Shown: piece after piece, positions 56,653 to 64,000 of the stretch
Layout of the letters: every line of letters begins with the position of its first letter
Numbering within the stretch: position 1 is the stretch's first letter
From: a virus
IMG/VR virus record: IMGVR_UViG_3300029267_004162
Span: 62,001 to 126,000 of that record
Direction: 5' to 3' (one strand)
DNA: 64,000 bases
Position numbers and translations under genes: made by a program
The notes under the pieces: model-generated
The model's database searches: none
Told to the model about the DNA's origin: nothing
The model's input: only the letters and a program-made list of their open reading frames with translations

Positions 56653-59294
56653 TAGTATCTGCTCCCTATTGCGGAGATCATATCTTTATCCTGCCGACTC
56701 AAATTCTCCAGCAACAGTTTGACAGCAGCCATTATGCGAGATCGCCAGACAGAAGTAGAAGTAACATCGTCTGGGCCATGCCCATATTGATCCATGATCT
56801 GGGCCATTGACTCAGTGGGAACATACCCATTTAGAGCGTATAGGAGTTCATCTATTTCTTCACTAGCGATACCTGATTGCTCCAGCAATTGGGTGGTTTT
56901 AGCCGTAGCCAATTGGATTGCTGAATCAACCATTGCTCTGGGGTCTCCCAATTCTCTGGCTCGATCCATCGTCTGGTTCATCAATTCGACCCCCAATTCG
57001 GGGGTGTAAGAACCAGCTACTTTAGCCTCATCAATGAGACCAGTCAGCACATCAACAGTGTCTCCCACAACCGTTGATCCTGCAAATGAATCAGGATATG
57101 CATCCACGAGAGATTGGGCTGTTTGATTGTCCATGGCCGTCAAACCCATGCGATCGTTACCCACAGTACCAGAATCAGGAGACAAAGCGGTCCAATTGGG
57201 GTTCCCGCCACTAGTAGCTTGTATTACTTTTTTCAGGGGATCAGTCGCCTTTTGGGGTAATCCTGCGTTCTCTACAGATTTTGCAGTATCTGATGATAGG
57301 GGTGTGTCAAAATTAGAACTAGGACCACCCCCGGTGTACCCAGGAAAAGAAGCTACTGCATCGGCGGGGTTTAAGGAGCGTGCTGCCCCCAGTTCCCCCG
57401 GAGAAACCAGTCCTACTTTTTGGAGGTCTTTAGAAGCAGACCACAAAATCCCCGGCGTGGGGTCGGCGCATAAACCATTTTCAGTGTTTTGGCCGATCTC
57501 GAAATCTTTGAAGCTGAAAATTTCAGTAAATCCAAAGGGGGAGCCGTCCGTATCCATCCCAATCAATGTGTGCATCTTTTCTCTGGGATTGTAGGTGCGG
57601 AGATTACTGATGGACAGCCCACTAGTCAAGGTTCCACTAGTCATGTCAATCGAATCTTCTACGGAAGTGATGATCCCATAAGTGTTCACCCATTCCAAGA
57701 AAACAGGCTTGTTGGGCAAGAACAATCGCCAAGGTAAGGTACCAACATCATAGGTAAAAGCGTTGGAAATGGATTCGGATAACCGCAACATTCCCACCCG
57801 GCGTAAAATGTCACAGTCAAAAACGTAGGGGAATGAATAAGTGTCCTGGTTAACTCCATACCTCAAAATCAAAGAAGGAATATGAATGATGACCCGCTTA
57901 AACTGAGTAGCCTCTTGTCCACTCTCATCGGTCAGATAATTCAGCATTCCTCCAGTGACAATAACTGACGTGCGCACATTGTCTGGAGTCTCGGTGTATT
58001 TGATCGCATCTTCTTGATCAGGTCTTCCAATTATGAGGGTATCTTGATAACCTGCATACAACTGCGGATAAATGTCCCACTGAGGATATTCAAATACTGG
58101 ATCTCCTAGAGGACTGATCCAAAACCGATACATCAAACGTTCGATGTACCCCTCGATTATATCCAAACGAGTCGCCCAATCAACCTCTTCTCTGTTAACT
58201 CCAGAAACATCCCCAATATTCCGGAACCCAAAGGAGTTCTTGGGGTAGAGCACTCTAGGACGAATGTTCTCACCATGAGGGCTCCAACTCCCACCATAGT
58301 AAGAATTTTCCCCGATTTCTTTAACCTCGGATAGCGTTAAGGCTTGAGATTGATCTCCAGTCAAAAGGCGGTCATACCAAGGAGTCCAATCTGAGCTTAG
58401 ATCGGGGGTAAAAACGTCAACCTTTTCCCCATCGGCGTATGCTTGAGCAATCCGGCCAACCCCATCTAGGATGATTTCCCCTGCCCCCGTTTCTTCAGCG
58501 GCTTTTCTCCCCTGAGTTACCTTACCTAGCAGGATTAACTCTACCACCCCGAGTAAGGTGAGAGTGGTAACAATGCTAGAAAAGCTATGGCCCTCCTGTA
58601 CAAAACGAGTATCACTGAACAAAGACTCGGTTAAGAACTCTGCCGCCGGCCCCTCGTCCATCACCTTTTGGAAAGAGACTGCACTCCCCGGTGCAAAAAC
58701 AGGACTTCCCCCTCGGACCTCCTCAGCAGTGAGAACTGGATTTTGGGCCACTCTTTGTTTTTGTAAGATACCACGAAGGTCAATACAAGTCAGTGTCAGG
58801 GGTTCTGCTTTCTCGGAGATTTCCCCAGAGACCTCATTGACATAACCGCAGAAAAAAGGAATCCAGACACGATCTGATTCAGATTTGAACCTATCCCCTA
58901 CCCAGGGCAATCTCATGAAAACCCTAACCGTGTCGTTCTTGTGGAGAATGAAATTCCACTCGTTTAAGGACCAACGACTAGTCCGGTATTTGGGATCATA
59001 GAAATTGTTGATGGTCTTGTACTGATAGAGACGATATTTGGTGGACTCATCTACTTGAGGGTCAGTGTGATTACGGAACTTTCCCTGTAAATTATCCGGT
59101 GTTAAAACCCACCCGTAATTAGCATTGGCAATCGAAATGGAACAACTACCAATGTCCCCATCAGACATGGTTCGAGATACAGTTTGGATGTAGGGTGTGA
59201 TGTCAATTCCTTGAACATACACCCGAACATCCAATAACTGTACGATGGAACCTAGTTCTTGTTCAGCAAGAACTGTCCGCTGAGGTATGGCCAC
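56652..59294 (-). CDS. Tail hub protein (GpD/gp27-like) with SLT-like tail
   Basis: An 880-residue protein. VYVQGIDITPYIQTVSRTMS (27-46) and CSISIANANYGWVLTP are typical of the first barrel of phage late-control D / gp27-like hubs. FCGYVNEVSGEISEKAEPLT and LTCIDLRGILQKQ follow as in hubs with an OB-type insert. Near residue 700 the protein reads KVIQATSGGNPNWTALSPDS and DRMGLTAMDNQTAQSLVDAY, the outline of a lytic transglycosylase, but Thr stands where the catalytic Glu of ESGGNP is expected. It is likely the needle-bearing tip of the tail. The enzyme part may be inactive. Confidence 0.6.
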   Translation of the reverse strand: MAIPQRTVLAEQELGSIVQLLDVRVYVQGIDITPYIQTVSRTMSDGDIGSCSISIANANYGWVLTPDNLQGKFRNHTDPQVDESTKYRLYQYKTINNFYDPKYRTSRWSLNEWNFILHKNDTVRVFMRLPWVGDRFKSESDRVWIPFFCGYVNEVSGEISEKAEPLTLTCIDLRGILQKQRVAQNPVLTAEEVRGGSPVFAPGSAVSFQKVMDEGPAAEFLTESLFSDTRFVQEGHSFSSIVTTLTLLGVVELILLGKVTQGRKAAEETGAGEIILDGVGRIAQAYADGEKVDVFTPDLSSDWTPWYDRLLTGDQSQALTLSEVKEIGENSYYGGSWSPHGENIRPRVLYPKNSFGFRNIGDVSGVNREEVDWATRLDIIEGYIERLMYRFWISPLGDPVFEYPQWDIYPQLYAGYQDTLIIGRPDQEDAIKYTETPDNVRTSVIVTGGMLNYLTDESGQEATQFKRVIIHIPSLILRYGVNQDTYSFPYVFDCDILRRVGMLRLSESISNAFTYDVGTLPWRLFLPNKPVFLEWVNTYGIITSVEDSIDMTSGTLTSGLSISNLRTYNPREKMHTLIGMDTDGSPFGFTEIFSFKDFEIGQNTENGLCADPTPGILWSASKDLQKVGLVSPGELGAARSLNPADAVASFPGYTGGGPSSNFDTPLSSDTAKSVENAGLPQKATDPLKKVIQATSGGNPNWTALSPDSGTVGNDRMGLTAMDNQTAQSLVDAYPDSFAGSTVVGDTVDVLTGLIDEAKVAGSYTPELGVELMNQTMDRARELGDPRAMVDSAIQLATAKTTQLLEQSGIASEEIDELLYALNGYVPTESMAQIMDQYGHGPDDVTSTSVWRSRIMAAVKLLLENLSRQDKDMISAIGSRY

Positions 59295-59306
59295 CTCTAT
59301 CTCCGG

Positions 59307-60380
59307 TTAATCGTCATCATCTTCTAGACCTGGGAGCACGCCGCCAGGGGTTGCAGGTGCCAAAGAGGTCTTCTTTTTCTTTTTCTTCTTATCACTTTTC
59401 TTGGTGATTTTCTTACCACTCTTGCTGCTTTTCTTACTACTCTTACTGCTTTTCTTTTTTCTCTTGGGCGGAGTCTCTTCTGTTTCCTCGGAGTCTTCGT
59501 CTTCGTCGCCCACGAAATGATAATCGGGTTTCTTGTGAATGGTATGAACTGCCTTTAAGGTGGGATCAACTTGATCCTTAGTCATGAGATTCGCGGCAGT
59601 TGCCCAATCCACAATCTCTGGCACAAGTTTGAACGGAACATACCCATTTGCAAACATGGAGATAAGGGTATCTCTGTAATCCCCGGTAGTGGTCTTAGCA
59701 TTGTGGGTACCAGGAATCAGGGCAGCATACACCTTACCCAAATCGATCAGTTCATATTCACATTCTTCTTCAGTAAGAGCACAATTGGGATCAGGTTCAG
59801 AACCGGCCGGACACAACGCGATAGACACATTCTTACGCGATGTTTGGTCCAGGCCAACCGTCAATTCCAGATCATAACCCTTCTTCTTACCAGTGGGCTT
59901 ACGCCCCTTGATACGATTCATGGCCTTGTTCAACTCTTTGACATTGTACCAGTTAAGCCACAAGAGTTGAATTGGGTCTGCCGCCCCCGAGTCTTGTAAT
60001 TCTCGGTTGATCATGTTGATAACATCAGCAACCGATGGCTTAGACCTCTTAGCAGGAAGAAAAGCACACGCCAGGCAATGCCATTCGTGTGTCTCATCAT
60101 CCATCCGTTCAGCTTCAGGATCCCAACGAGAACAAATGAGTGGGAATACTTTGTTGTTTTTGGTGGTAATCCAATGCCGCCGAAGCGGTAGGATATTCCC
60201 CAGCAGTCTGATACGAATGACCGTATCTACAGCGTGATCGTGAAGATTGAAAACTCTCCCACCATCCCGAAGCTCATCCATGTAAGTGGGCTGACGATTC
60301 TCGTCCTGAGTCCCTTCCTTGGTTTTGGACACATCTTTCCCAGCGTAGGCACCTGATGATGCCGAAGTCTTAAATGCCAT
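59307..60380 (-). CDS. ssDNA-binding protein candidate (gp32-like)
   Basis: A 357-residue protein with a basic/polar N-terminus, an OB-type pattern (AVDTVIRIRLLGNILPLRRH) and a zinc site built from Cys83, His98/His101, Cys102 and Cys105 (ICSRWDP ... WHCLACAF), as in T4 gp32. The C-terminal 70 residues are Lys/Ser-rich (KRKKKSSKSSKKSSKSGKKI) and end in the acidic GLEDDDD typical of ssDNA-binding proteins. It probably coats ssDNA at phage forks. A strong promoter two genes upstream suits high expression. Confidence 0.6.
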   Translation of the reverse strand: MAFKTSASSGAYAGKDVSKTKEGTQDENRQPTYMDELRDGGRVFNLHDHAVDTVIRIRLLGNILPLRRHWITTKNNKVFPLICSRWDPEAERMDDETHEWHCLACAFLPAKRSKPSVADVINMINRELQDSGAADPIQLLWLNWYNVKELNKAMNRIKGRKPTGKKKGYDLELTVGLDQTSRKNVSIALCPAGSEPDPNCALTEEECEYELIDLGKVYAALIPGTHNAKTTTGDYRDTLISMFANGYVPFKLVPEIVDWATAANLMTKDQVDPTLKAVHTIHKKPDYHFVGDEDEDSEETEETPPKRKKKSSKSSKKSSKSGKKITKKSDKKKKKKKTSLAPATPGGVLPGLEDDDD

Positions 60381-60446
60381 CAGATCTTCTCCTATTGGCC
60401 TCTACACGTCCATATCAGGACTCTAAACGGCCATAGATGGCGTAAT

Positions 60447-60893
60447 TCACTCTGATATTGTCTTAATTCTTTGTACTAGTTTGCGGTTGGTCTGGGCTTG
60501 AAGGATAAACTCCCTCAGTTTTTTAGAATTAGCAGCTTTCCTAATTTTAGGAACGAACCCACAAAGCATAGCAAGTCTAAGCAGTTCCTGAGGGTGAAAA
60601 CGCGATAACTGAGCACGCTTGTAAGGAAACCCCTTACGGCGGTGTAAGTCCAAAACCTCATTATAGCATTCGGTTTGTTGAGCGATTGCGCACAATTGAC
60701 AAAAGGTGTCCTTAAGAGTGTTTAGACATTTAGAAGCACGCAGTGTTTCCCGGAATGGCTTGTTTCTCCTAGCCTCTTGTTTGATAATCTCTTTCAATTC
60801 AAAGATGGCTACTGGAGGATCGGGGGATTTCCCCAATAATCTGGCTTTGATCCCTTTTACATCGGCCTCTAGCGACTTGAGTCTTGATTCCAC
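60447..60893 (-). CDS. Small helical basic protein, 148 aa
   Basis: The start is GTG, with GGGGA upstream. The first 30 residues are a coiled coil (MESRLKSLEADVKGIKARLL). A Cys-containing middle (TLKDTFCQLCAIAQQTECYN) and a basic helical end (KLREFILQAQTNRKLVQRIK) follow. As the first gene after a consensus promoter it is likely expressed early. Function unknown. Confidence 0.5.
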   Translation of the reverse strand: MESRLKSLEADVKGIKARLLGKSPDPPVAIFELKEIIKQEARRNKPFRETLRASKCLNTLKDTFCQLCAIAQQTECYNEVLDLHRRKGFPYKRAQLSRFHPQELLRLAMLCGFVPKIRKAANSKKLREFILQAQTNRKLVQRIKTISE

Positions 60894-60932
60894 AGCAGTG
60901 TCCCCAAAAAAGCCACGTTACCAAAAAACCCC

Positions 60933-60961
60933 ATTATACCACAAAAGAGTCCCTTTGTCAA
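60933..60961 (-). promoter_or_regulatory. Perfect-consensus sigma-70 promoter
   Basis: TTGACA (60956-60961), a 17-base spacer and TATAAT (60933-60938) match consensus fully. The -35 box overlaps the stop of the upstream membrane gene. The sequence context matches that of the promoter at 52255 (TACTTGACAAAGGG and TATAATGGGG). It should drive the 148-residue gene and the ssDNA-binding candidate. Confidence 0.85.
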
Positions 60962-61407
60962 GTATTTCTCTTGGGTATTAGCATCCAGCCAAGAATGAGA
61001 GGGGCCAAACAGATTAGTAACATGCCACGATTCACGATGAGAGTCCAGATAACAAGCTCATGCATAGCTTTCCACGTCTGAATCACGTTGTTATCGTCGC
61101 GGATTTTAACTTGGTGGATTCTCTGCCAAATTTCTCGTTCAATACAAGTGAATTCTTGCTCAGTCCAAATTTGCGTCGGAGACGGGGTATTGGCGCATAA
61201 CGCAATCGCAGCGTTAATGGAATCCTCTATAATCGCAAACGTTTTATCGTCTATGGATTCCGGAAATTCAATTTTTGCATTACGGATCTCATCCCGTTGT
61301 TCAAACATCTTAAAACGGATGCGGTATCGCAGGAATGGAGCCAGTACGCTTTCGTACAAATAACACACCAACATGTACACACCGATGAAGGCGATAACAA
61401 TGGTCAT
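60958..61407 (-). CDS. Small membrane protein, 149 aa
   Basis: Residues 1-25 (TIVIAFIGVYMLVCYLYESV) and 115-142 (VIWTLIVNRGMLLICLAPLI) are membrane segments, with a charged cytoplasmic or periplasmic loop between (WTEQEFTCIEREIWQRIHQV). The ATG overlaps the WecB stop as ATGA. It could anchor the sugar enzymes or act in lysis or exclusion; the sequence does not decide. Confidence 0.55.
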   Translation of the reverse strand: MTIVIAFIGVYMLVCYLYESVLAPFLRYRIRFKMFEQRDEIRNAKIEFPESIDDKTFAIIEDSINAAIALCANTPSPTQIWTEQEFTCIEREIWQRIHQVKIRDDNNVIQTWKAMHELVIWTLIVNRGMLLICLAPLILGWMLIPKRNT

Positions 61408-62510
61408 TGCCGCCCCTCCTCGTTTGCAACTCCAAGTAAGGTTGCAATGCGAGTCGCGGCCTTACCATCCCCAAAAGTAGTAACAGGGGTGGTGTATTGT
61501 TGCCGGTCTCCTAAGATGCTCTCAAAAACACTTACTATCTCATCCTTGCCCAAGGCCGGATCAACTAATTTCCCGCATTGCAAAGCGGCCGGTCGTTCAG
61601 TGGCCGCTCGAAGCACGACAAAGGGTACACCCAAACACGCGCATTCTTCTTGTATTCCCCCGCTGTCGGTTAAGACCACATAACTTGCTAACATGCTTTG
61701 AACAGTTTCGCGATACGACAAGGGTTCAGTTAGTGTGACCCCATATCGAGCACGATCTGCGGGAGAGATTATGGCCTTAACTTCTTGTCTAATTGCGGGG
61801 TTGGGATGAAGAGGCCACACGAATTCTACATCATGGTATTTTTGGGCCAACTGTTTCACTGATTCGGCAATGGTCCTCATGAACGGCCAGTTTTCCCTAC
61901 GATGGGCAGTTATAAGAGCTTGGTTTAGTTCTGGTTCCTCAGTGATTTCGCTCCGCATCAAAAAGAGTGCGTCAACGACTGTGTTCCCCACTACTTCGAT
62001 TTTACCCTTTACGCCTTCTCTGATTAACTGCGTTTTCTCAACTTCACTAGGACAAAAATGGTGGGTGGCTATATCTGCCATCAGAACCCGGTTCAGTTCT
62101 TCAGGAAAGGGATTGTGCTGATAAGTTCGTAAACCAGCTTCAACGTGTCCAACAACTTCGATCCCGGCCAACTTAGCAGCAAGCCCCATTGCTAGTACAG
62201 TTAGTGTGTCACCTTGAACCAGAACCGCATCGATGGTGCCAATGAGTGAAGCTAAGAAATTGGAGCACAAGCGAAGCATTTCACCAAACTGGTGAGCAAG
62301 AGTCGGGCTATTCTGATATTGTCTATTCGCTCGGGCATTCAGATAAAAACTTTTAGGTGACTGAATACTGAATTCCTTCAGGAAACTATCCAAATCATCA
62401 TGCTGGCCAGTATTCACAAAAGCAACATCGGCACCCCGTTCTTGCAAGGCCAAGTAAACCGGAATCATCTTGATTGCTTCTGGTCTTGTCCCAATAGTAA
62501 CTAGAATCAT
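61404..62510 (-). CDS. wecB: UDP-GlcNAc 2-epimerase (WecB-type)
   Basis: A 368-residue protein, close to the family length. GTRPEAIKMIPV (7-18), NTGQHDD (33-39), QGDTLTVLAMGLAA, HVEAGLRTYQHNPFPEELNR, TAHRREN and TDSGGIQEEC are family signatures, and ATERPAAL contains the UDP-binding Glu-Arg-Pro. It interconverts UDP-GlcNAc and UDP-ManNAc for surface polysaccharides. With the glycosyltransferase and epimerase here it may alter host surface glycan or decorate virions or DNA. Confidence 0.9.
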   Translation of the reverse strand: MILVTIGTRPEAIKMIPVYLALQERGADVAFVNTGQHDDLDSFLKEFSIQSPKSFYLNARANRQYQNSPTLAHQFGEMLRLCSNFLASLIGTIDAVLVQGDTLTVLAMGLAAKLAGIEVVGHVEAGLRTYQHNPFPEELNRVLMADIATHHFCPSEVEKTQLIREGVKGKIEVVGNTVVDALFLMRSEITEEPELNQALITAHRRENWPFMRTIAESVKQLAQKYHDVEFVWPLHPNPAIRQEVKAIISPADRARYGVTLTEPLSYRETVQSMLASYVVLTDSGGIQEECACLGVPFVVLRAATERPAALQCGKLVDPALGKDEIVSVFESILGDRQQYTTPVTTFGDGKAATRIATLLGVANEEGRQ

Positions 62511-62519
62511 CGAACTTCC

Positions 62520-62759
62520 TCAATACACACATACCGTTTTGGGGGAATGGATGGGAACAAGGATAGATGTAGCTCGTTCAGCCGAAGTCAAGGCAGTCTC
62601 TTGATGCTGAACCAGTTTCTCGGGGTCTCTCGATGCCACAATTTGGATTTTTTGGCCATTCCAATAAGCTAAGGCGGCACCACCAGGAACTCGTTTTTCC
62701 AACTCATCCCGTTGAAACTCAATTACCTCAAGTCCGTAATTGGCATATTCTAAATCATT
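62520..62759 (-). CDS. Small hypothetical protein, 79 aa
   Basis: The ATG at 62759, after AGGTG and outside the upstream gene, begins MNDLEYANYGLEVIEFQRDE. The protein is alpha/beta (GGAALAYWNGQKIQIVASRD) and may be a small binding protein. It lies between two sugar genes in the same run. No family is recognised. Confidence 0.45.
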   Translation of the reverse strand, partial: NDLEYANYGLEVIEFQRDELEKRVPGGAALAYWNGQKIQIVASRDPEKLVQHQETALTSAERATSILVPIHSPKTVCVY

Positions 62760-62769
62760 CATACAACAC

Positions 62770-64000
62770 CTATTGATGCCATTTAATGGCTTGCAATACG
62801 GCTTCAGATAAATCCTGATCAAAGGTGGGGTTCAAGTCCACCGATTCTCGGACGGTCATATGCATGTTAGTATGACATCGTTCCATAGCCTCAGCAATCG
62901 ATTCCACTGACACAACAACTTCGGGAAAGATAATACCATCTTCACGAGTAACCAGTTTGTCCACTTTGATCAACTCCCCATACTTGGGGGTGATGAATTC
63001 GTTCATAGGAGGATGGTCTGTTGTCACCGTAGGAATACCGGCGAATATAGCTTCAGGTAAACACAGTCCCAAACCATCTAATTTAGAGGGGTATACGTGA
63101 ATAGCACCTAAGTTATATGGAAGCAAAAGGTCATCTTCCGTACTCTCTTCTATCCAGGTGATGGAGGAATCGCGTTCGTTCAATACTCGTTGACACTCCA
63201 AAGGTAGTTTGTCTCTGCTGGTCTGACACCAAATTCCCAATGTCCATTCGGGGTGTTCCTGGAGCAGTTTATCAAAAGCTAAGATCAGTTTATCTGTTCC
63301 CTTGCGGTAATTGATTCCTAACCAACCAGCATTGTGAACAAAAGTAAACCTCCTATTACGAGTCACACGTTCGAGGGGTGTGTAATAGCCCTCAAGGCCC
63401 TGGGCATCAAACCGCCAGTCCAGTTTGACATAATTGCACAGTCCTTTGATTTGAGCGGAAGCCCATTCAGTGGAGGTCAACACCAGATCATAGATGTTGA
63501 GAGCGGGCTTCCAATCCTCCTTGAAATAATCCAAGTAGGTCATAACCAAACAGTGGCCACGAAGCACAAACGGCAAGGAGAAATCATACTCCTCGTTGAA
63601 TATGACCACATCGAGGTTGTTTGCTTTCACCCAATTCAACAAATCCGTTGGCTTGATCTGATACTGGGGATAAGACGTAATCCTGGGATGTGCCCATTTA
63701 CCTGTGGTTATCGGTGGTTTGTCCTCACCATGCACACCTCCGGTTCTGGCCAAGATGTAGGTTTCAATCTGAGGGTGTCTCTCCAAAGCGCCCGCCATCA
63801 TCCTAGCTACATAAGATTGGCCACGTTCAAACCAGATGTTCACAAACCCTACACGATAAGGAGTGTTTCGACGCGATAAAAGAGGCTTGCGTCTCTTGTA
63901 TGAGGATACGACACGACCAGCATGAGCTAACTTGGTAATATTAGAACCCATTACCGCAGCTTGAACGATGTTCTCTACTTCAGCAGGACTCTCCGTAAAT
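62770..64000 (-). CDS. GT4-type glycosyltransferase, 5' end off window
   Basis: The frame is still open at the window edge (SPAEVENIVQAAVMGSNITK precedes the first ATG in frame), so at least 410 residues exist and the start is outside. The C-terminal half has the GT-B UDP-sugar site: GWLGINYRKGTDKLILAFDK, IWCQTSRDKLP, HVYPSKLDGLGLCLPEAIFA and TVTTDHPPMNEF, in the order of family GT4 (E-x7-E-like LGLCLPEA). It transfers a sugar to an unknown acceptor such as a surface glycan, a virion protein or a modified base. Confidence 0.75.
   Translation of the reverse strand, partial: FTESPAEVENIVQAAVMGSNITKLAHAGRVVSSYKRRKPLLSRRNTPYRVGFVNIWFERGQSYVARMMAGALERHPQIETYILARTGGVHGEDKPPITTGKWAHPRITSYPQYQIKPTDLLNWVKANNLDVVIFNEEYDFSLPFVLRGHCLVMTYLDYFKEDWKPALNIYDLVLTSTEWASAQIKGLCNYVKLDWRFDAQGLEGYYTPLERVTRNRRFTFVHNAGWLGINYRKGTDKLILAFDKLLQEHPEWTLGIWCQTSRDKLPLECQRVLNERDSSITWIEESTEDDLLLPYNLGAIHVYPSKLDGLGLCLPEAIFAGIPTVTTDHPPMNEFITPKYGELIKVDKLVTREDGIIFPEVVVSVESIAEAMERCHTNMHMTVRESVDLNPTFDQDLSEAVLQAIKWHQ

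Noticed and set aside
1-64000. Open frames on the plus strand
   Set aside because: None I examined has a convincing ribosome site or recognisable domain. Nearly all lie opposite real minus-strand genes and read as low-complexity or unlikely proteins.

Overview
This window is part of a large tailed-phage genome. Every supported gene lies on the minus strand, so transcription runs from high to low coordinates. Genes are packed tightly, with many 1-4 base stop/start overlaps and frequent GTG and TTG starts. HK97-type capsid and long-tail genes are present and no sheath gene was recognised, so a siphovirus is the best guess. The tape measure (about 1453 residues) would give a tail of roughly 200 nm by the usual 0.15 nm per residue. 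The phage ClpS homologue carries an NDDYHTYEYV core that I associate, from memory, with planctomycete ClpS proteins, so a Planctomycetes/PVC host is a reasonable but unproven guess. No integrase, terminase, portal or DNA polymerase was recognised here.

Region 64.0-46.0 kb (upstream in transcription) mixes surface-sugar, DNA and regulatory genes. It holds a glycosyltransferase, a WecB-type UDP-GlcNAc 2-epimerase, a membrane protein, a probable gp32-like ssDNA-binding protein, a GpD-like tail hub, a RuvC-like nuclease, an NAD-dependent sugar epimerase, a sigma-70-like protein, a type IV pilin-like protein, DnaX, ClpS, a DEDD exonuclease and a GyrA/ParC-type topoisomerase subunit. Two perfect-consensus TTGACA-N17-TATAAT promoters lie here, one directly in front of the sigma-like gene. 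This suggests a host-polymerase early programme followed by a phage sigma-driven late one.

Region 45.7-36.4 kb looks like a 7-deazaguanine DNA-modification island. It encodes two different QueC proteins, a QueF nitrile reductase (preQ0 to preQ1) and a DpdA-like base-exchange transglycosylase. Tightly coupled to them are a PurD-like ATP-grasp ligase, a Cys-His-Asp arylamine-acetyltransferase/transglutaminase-like protein and a GNAT/FemAB-like protein. The chemistry suggests that preQ1 is acylated further, a hypermodification I do not recognise as described. A TnpB remnant abuts dpdA, and a membrane-anchored NUC1 nuclease sits inside the island.

Region 36.4-23.4 kb is the head and early-tail module: HAD hydrolase, head-associated proteins, an acidic/basic scaffold candidate, the major capsid protein (followed by a strong UUCG terminator and preceded by a hairpin and a tRNA-like element), and connector and tail-tube candidates. 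Region 23.4-0 kb is the tail module: a large fibre/baseplate protein, a collagen-like lipoprotein, tail-assembly genes, tape measure, a beta-helix tailspike, a divergent actin-like ATPase and a LamG lectin-like protein running off the left edge.

The most unusual non-coding features are a pair of matching SD-sequestering leaders (22.3 and 24.0 kb), a 35.4 kb leader with three mutually complementary segments around tandem 26-bp palindromic repeats, and two degenerate tRNA-like elements that keep the acceptor stem and T-loop but not a normal anticodon arm.
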